DNA from: a virus
Virus record (IMG/VR): IMGVR_UViG_3300020160_001176
Coordinates: 1 to 64,000 of that record
Length of the DNA stretch: 64,000 nucleotides
Direction: 5' to 3' (one strand)
Part shown: piece by piece, positions 53,841 to 62,731 of the stretch
How positions within the stretch are numbered: the stretch's first letter is position 1
Layout of the letters: each line of letters opens with the position of its first letter
Made by a program: the position numbers and the translations under genes
The notes under the pieces: model-generated
Seen by the model: the letters and a program-made list of their open reading frames with translations, nothing else
The model's database searches: none
Told to the model about the DNA's origin: nothing

Positions 53841-56624
53841 ATGACAAAAGCTGACTACCTAGATTCTGGTGGGCATCAACCTTCACCACAAGATGCAGCA
53901 CCAGACCTATCTTCTAATGCAGCTGCTGCTGCTAAAGCTGTATCATCTACTAGTCAGAGCTCCTATGATTTAGTCATAGAAAATATAGACTTAAACTTAT
54001 TTAAAGACTACGCATTTATATTTTCATACATATTAACTAACGACGACCCAGCAGATAAAACTGTTGTATTTGGTCCACCATCACCAAGATTTATTGTAAC
54101 TAGACAGCAGATTGCCGCAGCTGTTCCAGATTACACACAGCCGCCATCTAATGTTGTTGTTACTTCTGGCCTTCTTTCTTATCAGGTTAAATGGGATAAG
54201 CCAACATGGGAAAACTATGTTGACACAATTATTTGGGAGGGAACTTCTTCAACATTTACTGGCTCAGAGCCAGTTGTGTGGGTCGGAAACTCAACACAGG
54301 CAAACATTCTTACATCTAATACAGCAGATAGATATATAAAGGTTTTACATAGAGATAAGTTTTTTCATGCAGACACAACAAGTGCAAACAAGTACTACAT
54401 AAGTGGAGTTATAAAACCCACAGACCCAGTCATTGTCGATGTTGACGGGCCACCAGCAGTTGGCTCAGCAACAGTGAGTGGTGGCATTGACCCATCTGCC
54501 TATCTTGGATTTAATGGCTATGCCACAATACAATGGAGCGCAGTAACATCTGGAGACATTCGAGGATACAGAATAAGGTTTAAGCCTGTTGGAGACTCTG
54601 TATATTCATATGCCGATTCTCCTGGTTCTAGTACATCGTACAAATTAGAAGGGCTTGGCGTTGGAGTAACATACGAGTTTGCAGTAGCGACATATGATCA
54701 ATACAACAATACAACTTCTGGATATGTTTCTGGTGGCACATTAGCAATACCAGGAACACCAGTCATGAATGGATATATATCTGCTGGCGCATTTAAATTC
54801 GGTGATGGCGTTGTATCTGGCAAGCGTGGCTTACTATTTAACGCCAGCAACTACTGGTACATAAACTCAGGTAGCACAGCAGAATTTAAAGTAGGTGGAC
54901 CAACCAGCAATTACATTAAATGGGATGGCTCAACCTTAAACATAGATGGAAATATCGGCGCAACAGGAACTGCAACAATTGGCGGAAACATAAATCTTTC
55001 TACATCTGGCGCATCTATTTATAATGGAACAATCAGTACGGCAGGAACATTAACTGGTAACGGTTTTGCTTTAAACTCAACAGGACTCAAAATTGCTAAT
55101 GGTGCCAACTCTGTAACATTAAATGCAGCAGACGGAACAATAACTGCAAATGCAGGAACTATTGGTGGATGGACCCTATCTTCTACAACTCTTTCAAAAA
55201 ATAATATATCCCTAGATAGCGCTGGACAAATTCGTGCTGGATCTTCTTTAGCTACAAGTGTTTATATAGATGGAACTACAACTTGGGCTGTTGCTGGAAC
55301 GCCTGGAACATATTATAAGTTATGGTCTGGCAACAATAATCCAGCAAATGCATCTTTCAGCGTTGACTCCTCTGGAGTCCTAAGAGCAACCAATGCGATT
55401 ATTAGTGGAAGCATTGGCCTTGGAAGTACATTTGGTACATCGAAAACAGCACAACAAATTTTAGACGACACTCTTGCAGCAAAGACCGCTGCCGACAATG
55501 CGCTTCAACCAAATGGAACATTGACTGGTAATGTTAGCGGAACCATAGATGGAGTTGCAGCATCAACTGTAAAAGGAAATGCTGCTAAGGGCGCAACAGC
55601 AGTCCAAGAAGGTAACGGGCTAAGCGTAGACCCAACTACAAGAGTTATTAATGCTTTGCAAGCAAGTAATAATATGAAAATACGTTCTGGCGGAACAAGG
55701 CCAGTTTATTTAGATGAGACTGGCTTATATATGACGAATCCATCTACTGGACTATACTCAATACTACTAGATGCATCTACTGGAACTGCAATATTTAGAG
55801 GCGACGTGTATGCAGACAATGGTTATTTTAAGGGTAGTATAACAGGAGCAAGCGGAACATTTAAAGGAAACGTTGAGTTAATCTCAAATAACACAGAGTG
55901 GTTTAGCAGCCCAGGTGTAAAAATAGAATCAAAAAATTTATATAATCAAAATCAAACAGCATGGCTATATGCTGGAAGCTTAACTTTAGGTACGGCAGGA
56001 TCATACGCCTACATATTTTCAGGCAATTCATCTGGAGGAGTAAATGATGGGTCGCTTGTTCTAACATCCGATGCAGGACAAATACATCTTTTTGGTGTCA
56101 ATCAAGGATCTGGAATAATATATGCAAACAGAAGTATTATGCTTGGCCAAGGCCAGACACAAAATGTTTCTTTTAATGCAAATGATCTAACTAGAATATG
56201 GTCAGACGGAAGAATATTTGCTAACTCATTGAACTCGGCAACTGGATCTGGAAATACTTCTGGAACATCCGTTGTTCAGAACTCAAGCGGATACCTAAAG
56301 GTACTTGGTTCTAGTAGAGCCCTTAAAGAAAATATAATTGAAATCCCTAAGTCTGGATATTTGGATGCAACTTTAAGAGTTAAGCCAGTTAACTTTAATT
56401 ATATAAACGATGATGTGCTTGCCATTGAGCCAATACAATCTGGACTTATAGCAGAAGACCTCGCCCTGATTCCAGAATTTAGGGGAGTCGTAAACTACAA
56501 TTTACAGGGGGATCCAATAAGCATAGGCTATGACAGAATGTCTGCCCTATTAGTATTAGCAATACAAGAATTAAAAGATGAAGTAGATACACTTAAAGAA
56601 AGACTTGACGGAATCCAGGCTTAA
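53841..56624 (+). CDS. Tail fibre with Fn3 domains and S74 auto-chaperone (927 aa)
   Basis: Fn3-like domains at about 90-310, fibre repeats (residues 310-780), then an S74 intramolecular chaperone: S824-S-R-A-L-K829 is the Ser-Lys dyad, followed by EIPKSGYLDATLRVKPVNFNYI and a C-terminal coiled coil. Cleavage before S824 would release a chaperone of about 104 residues. Probably the main central or side fibre of the tail tip. The ATG follows the previous stop directly, with no clear ribosome-binding site. Confidence 0.8.
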   Translation: MTKADYLDSGGHQPSPQDAAPDLSSNAAAAAKAVSSTSQSSYDLVIENIDLNLFKDYAFIFSYILTNDDPADKTVVFGPPSPRFIVTRQQIAAAVPDYTQPPSNVVVTSGLLSYQVKWDKPTWENYVDTIIWEGTSSTFTGSEPVVWVGNSTQANILTSNTADRYIKVLHRDKFFHADTTSANKYYISGVIKPTDPVIVDVDGPPAVGSATVSGGIDPSAYLGFNGYATIQWSAVTSGDIRGYRIRFKPVGDSVYSYADSPGSSTSYKLEGLGVGVTYEFAVATYDQYNNTTSGYVSGGTLAIPGTPVMNGYISAGAFKFGDGVVSGKRGLLFNASNYWYINSGSTAEFKVGGPTSNYIKWDGSTLNIDGNIGATGTATIGGNINLSTSGASIYNGTISTAGTLTGNGFALNSTGLKIANGANSVTLNAADGTITANAGTIGGWTLSSTTLSKNNISLDSAGQIRAGSSLATSVYIDGTTTWAVAGTPGTYYKLWSGNNNPANASFSVDSSGVLRATNAIISGSIGLGSTFGTSKTAQQILDDTLAAKTAADNALQPNGTLTGNVSGTIDGVAASTVKGNAAKGATAVQEGNGLSVDPTTRVINALQASNNMKIRSGGTRPVYLDETGLYMTNPSTGLYSILLDASTGTAIFRGDVYADNGYFKGSITGASGTFKGNVELISNNTEWFSSPGVKIESKNLYNQNQTAWLYAGSLTLGTAGSYAYIFSGNSSGGVNDGSLVLTSDAGQIHLFGVNQGSGIIYANRSIMLGQGQTQNVSFNANDLTRIWSDGRIFANSLNSATGSGNTSGTSVVQNSSGYLKVLGSSRALKENIIEIPKSGYLDATLRVKPVNFNYINDDVLAIEPIQSGLIAEDLALIPEFRGVVNYNLQGDPISIGYDRMSALLVLAIQELKDEVDTLKERLDGIQA

Positions 56625-56657
56625 TGGTATTCTTTATATGAATAGAATGGAAATATA

Positions 56658-56801
56658 ATGGAAAAATTAGAACTTGTAGTTCAAGCACTACAACAGCGCA
56701 TTGGAGAAATTGTCTCACAATATGAGACACATATCGCTATACTACGTGCAGAAATGACTACGCTAGCAGACACAAAGAATGCGGAAGACGCTAAGGAGTA
56801 A
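56658..56801 (+). CDS. 47-residue coiled-coil protein
   Basis: ATG at 56658 (MEKLELVVQALQQRIGEIVSQYE...) encodes a single amphipathic helix with heptad-like spacing, so it probably oligomerises. Stop lies 2 nt before the next ATG, which shares its GGAG ribosome-binding site. TGG-TATTCT at 56628 could be a promoter. Small coiled-coil proteins near tail-fibre genes may be fibre assembly factors. Confidence 0.6.
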   Translation: MEKLELVVQALQQRIGEIVSQYETHIAILRAEMTTLADTKNAEDAKE

Positions 56802-56803
56802 TA

Positions 56804-57250
56804 ATGGCTATCAACATAGACCCAGTAGTAATAAATGATGGAGACCCAGTATCTGCTGAAGTCATCCAAAGAATGAATTCAAATATTGCTAAGGTTGCTC
56901 TTGGTGAAAAAATTACTGTAATTAACATTACAAACCAAACTGGAGCTCCTAGTCTGAGGTCTGCAAATACTACAATACATAGCTCGTTTCCAGCAAAAGC
57001 AGAGCCAAAGAAAGCTGTCCCATATACAGTCGAATACGGTAATGTTACATTTACCGACATCCCTTCAGTATCGCTACAAATTGAAAATCCTAATGCTGGC
57101 GTAAAAGCTTTGCATACAGTATGTTTGACAGAATCAACCAAGCTTGGTTTTAAGTGCTTGCTGATCCCATCTTCGATTGCAACAGCAACCGACGGACTAT
57201 TTATACGATGGATAGCTGTAGGAAACGTAGATAACAACACACAGGCTTAA
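56804..57250 (+). CDS. Virion structural protein (148 aa)
   Basis: AAGGAG lies upstream. N-terminal MAINIDPVVINDGDPVSAEVIQRMNSNIAKVALGE is a helix-rich start, followed by beta strands (TFTDIPSVSLQIENP). It is the last gene before the terminator that closes the structural region. Probably a small fibre head or tail-tip component. No catalytic features. Confidence 0.6.
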   Translation: MAINIDPVVINDGDPVSAEVIQRMNSNIAKVALGEKITVINITNQTGAPSLRSANTTIHSSFPAKAEPKKAVPYTVEYGNVTFTDIPSVSLQIENPNAGVKALHTVCLTESTKLGFKCLLIPSSIATATDGLFIRWIAVGNVDNNTQA

Positions 57251-57258
57251 ATAGCCTA

Positions 57259-57286
57259 TTGACAAGCCATATCAATATGTTACAAT
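57259..57286 (+). promoter_or_regulatory. Promoter just before a terminator
   Basis: TTGACA, a 16-nt spacer and TACAAT. Inverted repeat GTTACA-ATTAC-TGTAAC (57279-57295) overlaps the -10 box and expected start. The terminator at 57299-57323 lies only 6 nt beyond the start, so output depends on read-through or anti-termination. Confidence 0.5.
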
Positions 57287-57298
57287 TACTGTAACATC

Positions 57299-57323
57299 AA
57301 AGTCACGTACCCGTGACTTTTTT
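57299..57323 (+). terminator. Intrinsic terminator closing the structural region
   Basis: AAAGTCACG-TACC-CGTGACTTT is a perfect 9-bp stem followed by TTT. It separates the structural and replication modules. Confidence 0.85.
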
Positions 57324-57340
57324 ACATATTAAGGTAGACA

Positions 57341-58141
57341 ATGAGTAACGATTTAAAGTGGATGATTTCATCCGACCAGCAGTTCCCATATCAGGATGAT
57401 AAAATGATTGCACTTTGGTTTAAGGTGATGAAGTGGTTTAAGCCAGATGTCGTTGACTACCTTGGTGACACAGATGATCAGGCTTGCTACAGCAAATATA
57501 CAGAAGGTCGATCAGCAGAGTTTTTAAACCTTCATAAAACAGATAGCAGGGATCTTATTGTTCCAATGATGCGTCATGAAGCAAAAGGCGCAAGAGATTT
57601 TTATGCAAAGACAAGAGATATGCTACCAGATGCTCAATTGTTTTCAGCGCTTGGTAATCATGATGTAAGAATCTTTAATTATGTCGATGCAAAACTTCCA
57701 GACTACATAAATGAAGTAACACCAGAAGCTTTATGGGGACTTGACTCACTAGGATATGAATATATTCACTATAACGAATTGCCAAAGCGACGCTTTGGAG
57801 ATATTCACGTACACCATGGACTCTCTATTGCAGCAACTGGATCTGTTCGTAAAGACATGGAAGACCTTCAGATTTCATTGATTAGAGGACACTCGCATAG
57901 AATTGCCTCACACCTAGTTACTTATGAACTAAGAAATAATGGTGAGGGAGAAACGATTCGTGGCTACGAGCTTGGGCATATGTGTGATGAGAAGGGCCCA
58001 GGAATGAAGTATATGCAACACCATGACTGGCAAAAGGGATTTGCAATTGCTCACATTGTTAACGACTACCCGCATATTCAGATGATCCATGTGGCTCCTG
58101 ACTATTCATGTGTTGTTGACGGGAAGTTGTTTACACTATAA
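57341..58141 (+). CDS. Metallophosphoesterase (266 aa)
   Basis: Calcineurin-like phosphoesterase: D12-Q-Q14 (in place of the usual DxH), G42-D43 with D45 in GDTDDQ, N106-H107 in GNHDVR, H159 in VHHGLS and G183-HSH186 (GHSH). These residues build the two-metal site that hydrolyses phosphate esters. Phage homologues may cut nucleic-acid ends, but the substrate is unknown. AAGG precedes the ATG. It begins the replication module after a terminator. Confidence 0.8.
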   Translation: MSNDLKWMISSDQQFPYQDDKMIALWFKVMKWFKPDVVDYLGDTDDQACYSKYTEGRSAEFLNLHKTDSRDLIVPMMRHEAKGARDFYAKTRDMLPDAQLFSALGNHDVRIFNYVDAKLPDYINEVTPEALWGLDSLGYEYIHYNELPKRRFGDIHVHHGLSIAATGSVRKDMEDLQISLIRGHSHRIASHLVTYELRNNGEGETIRGYELGHMCDEKGPGMKYMQHHDWQKGFAIAHIVNDYPHIQMIHVAPDYSCVVDGKLFTL

Positions 58142-58326
58142 TGTGGTGCGGAAAATGTAATGGACGAGTTTTTGTAGATAGAGTTTTCTCTCAAAAACTA
58201 CATATGGAATTATTCTGTATCATGTGCGGCAAACGCTGGATGTGCAATAAAGAAACGAGTGCTTTCGGAAAATGGCTGGAATCAAAAGAGACGGCAAATC
58301 AAAAAGCTTACGGTATTTCTTCTTAA
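58141..58326 (+). CDS. 61-residue zinc-ribbon protein
   Basis: ATG overlaps the previous stop. CGKC (C3, C6) and CIMCGKRW (C26, C29) form a zinc ribbon; a further C35 is nearby. The tail is helical and basic. Overlaps the next gene by 55 nt in another frame. Probably a nucleic-acid-binding accessory of replication. Confidence 0.6.
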   Translation: MWCGKCNGRVFVDRVFSQKLHMELFCIMCGKRWMCNKETSAFGKWLESKETANQKAYGISS

Positions 58327-58757
58327 ACGATAAGATACATAAGGTTTTAAAGGCATCCAGATCAAAGGATGAAATGATTGCTTGGTGCTACCCAGACAAG
58401 AAGAGAGTTATGTATTCATATTCTCAAGTTAAAAAGAATATGGAAACTGCCTATACTGTTGTAGAAGTTGCCTCTATTCTTAACAAGCATAGGGTAACTA
58501 TACAAGAATATATATTAAATGAGAAGGTTGCTACCCCTCAAAAGATATATCCCATAGGACAACCAGATAGCGAAAGATGGTCTCAGTATATGTTTAATCA
58601 AAAGAACATATTGGATATGCATCAACATATATTAGACTCAGGACACTCAAAAGAAATTCCTTCAAAGGCAGAGGTTCAGGCCCTTCTCAAAAACAACTTA
58701 GTATTGTATACTAAGACAGAAGACGGAAAATTTGTTCCAGTATGGAAGGCGGAGTAG
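58272..58757 (+). CDS. Helix-turn-helix protein (161 aa)
   Basis: Residues 61-90 (YTVVEVASILNKHRVTIQEYILNEKVATPQ) form an excisionase/MerR-type helix-turn-helix, so DNA binding is likely. The N-terminal part (RYFFLNDKIHKVLKASRSKDE...WCYPDKKRVMYSYSQVKKN) is a second basic domain. The start ATG overlaps the zinc-ribbon gene and has only a weak ribosome-binding site; the N-terminal domain looks real, so this start is kept. Could regulate replication genes. Confidence 0.7.
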   Translation: MAGIKRDGKSKSLRYFFLNDKIHKVLKASRSKDEMIAWCYPDKKRVMYSYSQVKKNMETAYTVVEVASILNKHRVTIQEYILNEKVATPQKIYPIGQPDSERWSQYMFNQKNILDMHQHILDSGHSKEIPSKAEVQALLKNNLVLYTKTEDGKFVPVWKAE

Positions 58758-58888
58758 TGAGCTATATTGCAATATATAAACTTGAAACTGGCGCTGCTAA
58801 GAAAAGAAAAAGAGAAAAAGAAGTTGAGAATTGGAATTCTAAGAACGGCCCCGTGACTGTGAAAAAGGTGGAAGATGGAAAAAGGTAG
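58757..58888 (+). CDS. 43-residue basic protein
   Basis: GTG overlaps the previous stop (TAGTG) after GGCGGAG. The product (MSYIAIYKLETGAAKKRKREKEVENWN...) is short and highly basic, with a central KKRKREKE stretch, suggesting nucleic-acid binding. Overlaps the next gene by 14 nt. No family recognised. Confidence 0.5.
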   Translation: MSYIAIYKLETGAAKKRKREKEVENWNSKNGPVTVKKVEDGKR

Positions 58889-58988
58889 GGCTGTTACTTG
58901 CGATATCTGTAAGCGGGACATAGAAGTTCGTTGGGGCATTTTTGCCAGCGATACATTGAGTAGACACAAGAAGGCGGAACATAAATGA
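58875..58988 (+). CDS. 37-residue C2H2-like zinc finger
   Basis: ATG at 58875 after GGTGGAAG. C9-x2-C12 and H31-x4-H36 (HKKAEH) give a C2H2-type zinc site with an 18-residue spacing, resembling classic single zinc fingers more than zinc ribbons. Overlaps both neighbours (ATGA at its stop). Probably binds DNA or another replication protein. Confidence 0.6.
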   Translation: MEKGRAVTCDICKRDIEVRWGIFASDTLSRHKKAEHK

Positions 58989-59188
58989 CAACGAGAGTAA
59001 AGGTAGATCTTTCATTTACTAGAAATCTTGGTAACTATGAGAGTATTAAAATTGGCGTGGGCATTGAAGATGACGTAAGGCAAGGCGAAACAGTAGATGC
59101 TGCCACGGAACGAGTATATGCTTTTGTTGAGAATAAGCTAATTCAAAAAACAGAAGAGGTCGAGGAAGAGCTAAAGCGTGGCAAATAA
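58985..59188 (+). CDS. 67-residue hypothetical protein
   Basis: ATG overlaps the previous stop. The product (MTTRVKVDLSFTRNLGNYESIKIGVGIEDDVRQGET...) is a short beta region followed by a Glu-rich helix (ENKLIQKTEEVEEELKR). Similar genes lie before phage helicase genes, function unknown. Overlaps the next GTG start by 11 nt. Confidence 0.6.
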   Translation: MTTRVKVDLSFTRNLGNYESIKIGVGIEDDVRQGETVDAATERVYAFVENKLIQKTEEVEEELKRGK

Positions 59189-59501
59189 TAAAGAGCCGTA
59201 TATTCTTCTCAGCCTATTTCAAAATTTATATAAAGAGAAGTATGGCAAAGAGGCATCGATTAATAAATTTCGTGAGAAGTGGGCTATGCAAGATGTCATT
59301 GATAGTGTAGGATTTAACCGTGCAAAAGAGTTACTGGAATACTATTTCCATTTAACAAAGCATGGACACACCATACAGTTCTTCCTATATAACTTTGATA
59401 AAATGGATACAGTAAGGACTGAGATTGAAAAAGATAAAGAGAAGCGTCGTTTGTTACTAGAAGAAACGAAGAAGATGGTAGAGCAAGGCGGAGTAGAGTG
59501 A
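59178..59501 (+). CDS. Possible replication accessory protein (107 aa)
   Basis: GTG start with an upstream AAGAGC-type site. All-helical protein (NNKEPYILLSLFQNLYKEKYGKEASINKFREKW...); the stop overlaps the helicase start (GTGA). Position and size fit a helicase loader or adaptor, but no ATPase or known fold is visible. Role unconfirmed. Confidence 0.55.
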   Translation: MANNKEPYILLSLFQNLYKEKYGKEASINKFREKWAMQDVIDSVGFNRAKELLEYYFHLTKHGHTIQFFLYNFDKMDTVRTEIEKDKEKRRLLLEETKKMVEQGGVE

Positions 59502-60760
59502 ATACAGAAGCGGAACTAATCTCAGCAGTATGTAAGAATAAAGATATAAGCACACTACTTGCAGATAACGTAGACGACCTATTTACATCACATAAAGATA
59601 TTTGGGATGGGTTAAAATCCTATTACTATAAATTTAAAGCTGTGCCAGAGGCTGGAATATTGCAGGAGAAGTTTAAGGACTTTGAGCCAGTTGATGTCAA
59701 AGGCCAAACGGGTTACTACCTTGATACACTTAAGAATGAATTTATTTCAAATAAACTTAAGACTATTATTCTTCGTGCAGGATCATCCCTTAAAGAAGAT
59801 GCTGCATCTAGAGTTCTTGAAAACATGCAGTCACAGCTAGCAGGCCTAAGTAGATTTACTAACAATGTCCGAGATCTAGACATTACAGATGCCGAAGCAG
59901 CAATTAGACATATGGAGTTGCTGAGAGTACGCTCTGCCGAGATGGGCGGTTCTCCAGGCATCAAGACGGGTTTTGAGGCCATAGACTTGGCATACCCAAC
60001 AGGTATGGCTCCAGGACACCTTATCGTTGCTATTGGCTGGCCAGGGCGTGGTAAGACATGGTTTACTTCCTACCTTGCATGCAAAGCGTGGGAGCAAGGG
60101 TTTAAGCCAATGATTGTTTCTCTTGAAATGTCACCAGAGAATATGCGTGATCGTATTTATACAATGCTTGGCTCTGGACTATTTAAAGCTTCTGACTTTT
60201 CAAAGGGAGATATTAATATTGACGACTTCCGTTCATGGTCTACAAAGAAGTTTGCTGACAAGAATAGCTTTATTCTTATTTCAAATGAGGGTAATACAGA
60301 AGTCACACCAGCGACCATTCAGGGAAAGATTGACCAGCATAAGCCAGACTTGGTTATCCTTGACTACCATCAGCTGTTTAATGATAACAAGCGAAGCAAT
60401 TCTGAAGTCGAAAGAAATAGAAACGTTTCTCGTGAATTTAAAATGCTAGCGGTTTCTAACAACATTCCTATTATTGATATTACTGCAGCAACCGCAGATG
60501 ATGTATCCGATCAAGACAACCCACCGATGATGTCGCAGGTGGCATGGTCAAAGGCTATCGAGTACGATGCAGATATGGCTATGGCTGTGCACAGATATCC
60601 AGGAACTAACATGATTGAGATTGTTTCACGCAAGAATCGACATGGACACGAATTTGGTTTATACTTAGATTGGGATATCAACAGAGGTATCGTAAAAGAG
60701 ATTTATGAGAATCCATTCCAGAATAATGAACCACAAGCCGATAAAAAGATTTCAGGTTAG
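59498..60760 (+). CDS. DnaB-like replicative helicase (420 aa)
   Basis: RecA-type SF4 helicase. Walker A GWPGRGKT (residues 180-187), SLEMSPENM (208-216) after the P-loop, Walker B LVILDY (285-290) with HQLF, and a conserved RKNRHG near the C-terminus. N-terminal 150 residues are helical, as in DnaB. It unwinds DNA at the phage fork, with the primase downstream. GTG start overlaps the previous stop. CGT-rich Arg codons resemble other core genes. Confidence 0.85.
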   Translation: MNTEAELISAVCKNKDISTLLADNVDDLFTSHKDIWDGLKSYYYKFKAVPEAGILQEKFKDFEPVDVKGQTGYYLDTLKNEFISNKLKTIILRAGSSLKEDAASRVLENMQSQLAGLSRFTNNVRDLDITDAEAAIRHMELLRVRSAEMGGSPGIKTGFEAIDLAYPTGMAPGHLIVAIGWPGRGKTWFTSYLACKAWEQGFKPMIVSLEMSPENMRDRIYTMLGSGLFKASDFSKGDINIDDFRSWSTKKFADKNSFILISNEGNTEVTPATIQGKIDQHKPDLVILDYHQLFNDNKRSNSEVERNRNVSREFKMLAVSNNIPIIDITAATADDVSDQDNPPMMSQVAWSKAIEYDADMAMAVHRYPGTNMIEIVSRKNRHGHEFGLYLDWDINRGIVKEIYENPFQNNEPQADKKISG

Positions 60761-61016
60761 AGTTGAATTTTTAGACGACTCTGATATGGTTCGCATTAAG
60801 CATCAATATGAAAGTATGCTTACTCACCAGATGAGAGACAAAGGTTATCTTAGGGTACTTGACATAGATACTAACTTTTCGGTAGAATTTGACGGTACAA
60901 CATGGATGTTCCTAATGACACTCTATGGGACTTACGTAGGAAAGAAGATGGCATGGCGGCACGAAGCAATTACGCAAGGAAAGCTGATTCCACGCAATAC
61001 TCTAAGCAACACATAA
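60705..61016 (+). CDS. 103-residue hypothetical replication protein
   Basis: ATG at 60705 with AAAGAGA upstream overlaps the helicase by 56 nt; a later ATG at 60726 lacks a ribosome-binding site. N-terminal VRVEFLDDSDMVRIKHQYESML is helical; the C-terminal part (TTWMFLMTLYGTYVGKKMAW) is a probable strand-rich region. Overlaps the primase start. Function unknown. Confidence 0.5.
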   Translation: MRIHSRIMNHKPIKRFQVRVEFLDDSDMVRIKHQYESMLTHQMRDKGYLRVLDIDTNFSVEFDGTTWMFLMTLYGTYVGKKMAWRHEAITQGKLIPRNTLSNT

Positions 61017-61957
61017 AGGCGATAGTAAAAAGCCTTGGCTTACAGGTAGCTGGTGAAACAGATATAGAGATCTCTTTCTACTGCCCATTTCATTCCAACA
61101 GACACAGTGCAAGTTGTAGTATAAGCAAAGTAACTGGTGCATGGCTATGTTTTAATCCATCATGTGGCGAAACTGGATCGCTAATAGAATTAGTTAAAAG
61201 AGTTTTACATAAGAATGACTTTGAAGCGATGAGATATGTTTACTCAAAGGAAGCGGAGACGCTAGAAAACTTTGACGACCTTTTAAACGATATGCTAGAA
61301 GATAAGCCAGAGTTCGTAGAGTTTCCAGAAGAGATACTAAAGAATTTACATAATGACCTAGTTGCAAGTCAAGAAGCACAAAACTATTTTAAATCTAGAG
61401 GGATCGATATGTCTGCAATAACACACTTTTCTCTAGGATATTCACCTAAGCAGAACATGGTTACGGTTCCAGTGCATAGTCCAGATGGACTACCAGTAGG
61501 AATTGTTGGCAGATCAATATCGGAAAAGAAATTTAAGAATAGCACCAATTTACCAAGAAGCAAAACTATGTTTAACATTCACCGTGCTAAAAAAATAGGT
61601 GATAATGTTATTATTGTAGAGTCTAGCTTTGATGCAATCCGTGTGCATCAGGCTGGATTCCCCAATGTTATTGCAACACTTGGAGGACATATATCTACAG
61701 AAAACCTAGCATTAATAAATAGATATTTTAATAAAGTTACTTTAATGACAGATGCTGATCACGCTGGGCGTGAGCTTGCTAATAGCATAGCTTCTAGATT
61801 AAAGAATAAAGACCTCTTGTGGGCTTCGTACGAATATGGTAAGATATATCCACATGATGCAAAAGATGCTGGCGACATGACCGAAGAGGAAATTAAAGCC
61901 TGTATTAAAAACGCAGTTTCCAATATTGAATATCAATCTTGGACCCATCAAAAATAA
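60953..61957 (+). CDS. DnaG-like primase (CHC2 zinc finger plus TOPRIM, 334 aa)
   Basis: Start at 60953 (MAARSNYARK) is preferred because AGGAAAG lies 8 nt upstream; an in-frame ATG at 60902 has no ribosome-binding site. CHC2 zinc ligands are C44 and H47 (FYCPFHSN) and C66 and C71 (LCFNPSCGE). TOPRIM residues: E223 in VIIVESSFDA, D267 and D269 in LMTDADHAG. The C-terminal DnaB-binding domain is short. Makes RNA primers at the fork. Confidence 0.85.
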   Translation: MAARSNYARKADSTQYSKQHIKAIVKSLGLQVAGETDIEISFYCPFHSNRHSASCSISKVTGAWLCFNPSCGETGSLIELVKRVLHKNDFEAMRYVYSKEAETLENFDDLLNDMLEDKPEFVEFPEEILKNLHNDLVASQEAQNYFKSRGIDMSAITHFSLGYSPKQNMVTVPVHSPDGLPVGIVGRSISEKKFKNSTNLPRSKTMFNIHRAKKIGDNVIIVESSFDAIRVHQAGFPNVIATLGGHISTENLALINRYFNKVTLMTDADHAGRELANSIASRLKNKDLLWASYEYGKIYPHDAKDAGDMTEEEIKACIKNAVSNIEYQSWTHQK

Positions 61958-61999
61958 TAAACAGATGGATTTATACCATCAACTACAAAGGAGAAATAT

Positions 62000-62671
62000 A
62001 TGGGAATAGTAAAAGGTCTAAAAGATCTTAATAAGGTTATGGACAAGCCGCAGTCAAATGGTGGCGAAGGAACAAAAGGTCGTTGGGTAAAGCTAGAAGA
62101 TGCAGAGAGCGTAAAGATTCGCTTCTTACAGGAACTGGATCCAGACTCACCGACATACAGCGAAAAGGCTGGGCTTGGATTTATTGCTGTAGAGCACACA
62201 AATCCAAAAGATTATCGCCGTAAAGGTCTTTGCACAATGGAAGACCAAGGTAAGTGCTACGGATGCGAGCAGCACCGTAAAGATTACAAGGCTGGATGGA
62301 AGGGTCGTTCACGACTTTACATTAACGTTCTTGTTGATGATGGCAAGGAAGATCCATATGTGGCTATCCTTTCTCAGGGGTCAAGCGGTAAAACAATTAC
62401 CCCAACATTAATTGAATATGCTGGCGAAATGGGAAGCATCACTAATCTGATGTGGCGTGTTAAGCGTTCTGGAACAAAAACAGATACAAGTTACACAATC
62501 ATTCCTTTGGCAAAAGACGAAGCACCATTTGATGCTTCAGCGCTAGAACTGTTTGATCTTGAAACCTCAGCAGTTCGTGATATGCCTTACACAGAACAAG
62601 AAGCTTTCTTTGCTGGAGAAAGCACTCATGCAGATGAGCCTTCAGCAACAAGTAGCAACTTAGACTGGTAA
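62000..62671 (+). CDS. Single-stranded DNA-binding protein, gp32-like (223 aa)
   Basis: AAAGGAG precedes the ATG. The order is gp32-like: basic N-terminus, OB-fold core, and a zinc motif CTMEDQGKCYGCEQH (three Cys and a His), then an acidic C-terminal tail ending SSNLDW that would bind partners. It coats exposed single strands during replication. High-expression codons and a terminator fit its needed abundance. Alternative: another nucleic-acid-binding protein with the same zinc motif. Confidence 0.75.
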   Translation: MGIVKGLKDLNKVMDKPQSNGGEGTKGRWVKLEDAESVKIRFLQELDPDSPTYSEKAGLGFIAVEHTNPKDYRRKGLCTMEDQGKCYGCEQHRKDYKAGWKGRSRLYINVLVDDGKEDPYVAILSQGSSGKTITPTLIEYAGEMGSITNLMWRVKRSGTKTDTSYTIIPLAKDEAPFDASALELFDLETSAVRDMPYTEQEAFFAGESTHADEPSATSSNLDW

Positions 62672-62683
62672 ATAATTAAATAC

Positions 62684-62713
62684 CAGGGGCAGTCTATTGA
62701 CTGCCCCTGTGTT
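62684..62713 (+). terminator. Intrinsic terminator overlapping a promoter
   Basis: CAGGGGCAGT-CTATTG-ACTGCCCCTG is a perfect 10-bp stem followed by TGTTATTT, ending the SSB transcript. Its loop and right arm contain the next promoter's -35 box. Confidence 0.85.
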
Positions 62714-62725
62714 ATTTAGTAGAAT
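62697..62725 (+). promoter_or_regulatory. Promoter with its -35 box inside the terminator
   Basis: TTGACT (62697-62702), a 17-nt spacer and TAGAAT (62720-62725), which ends exactly 6 nt before the ATG at 62732 (leaderless). It drives that gene and the polymerase. Confidence 0.7.
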
Positions 62726-62731
62726 GCTTAT

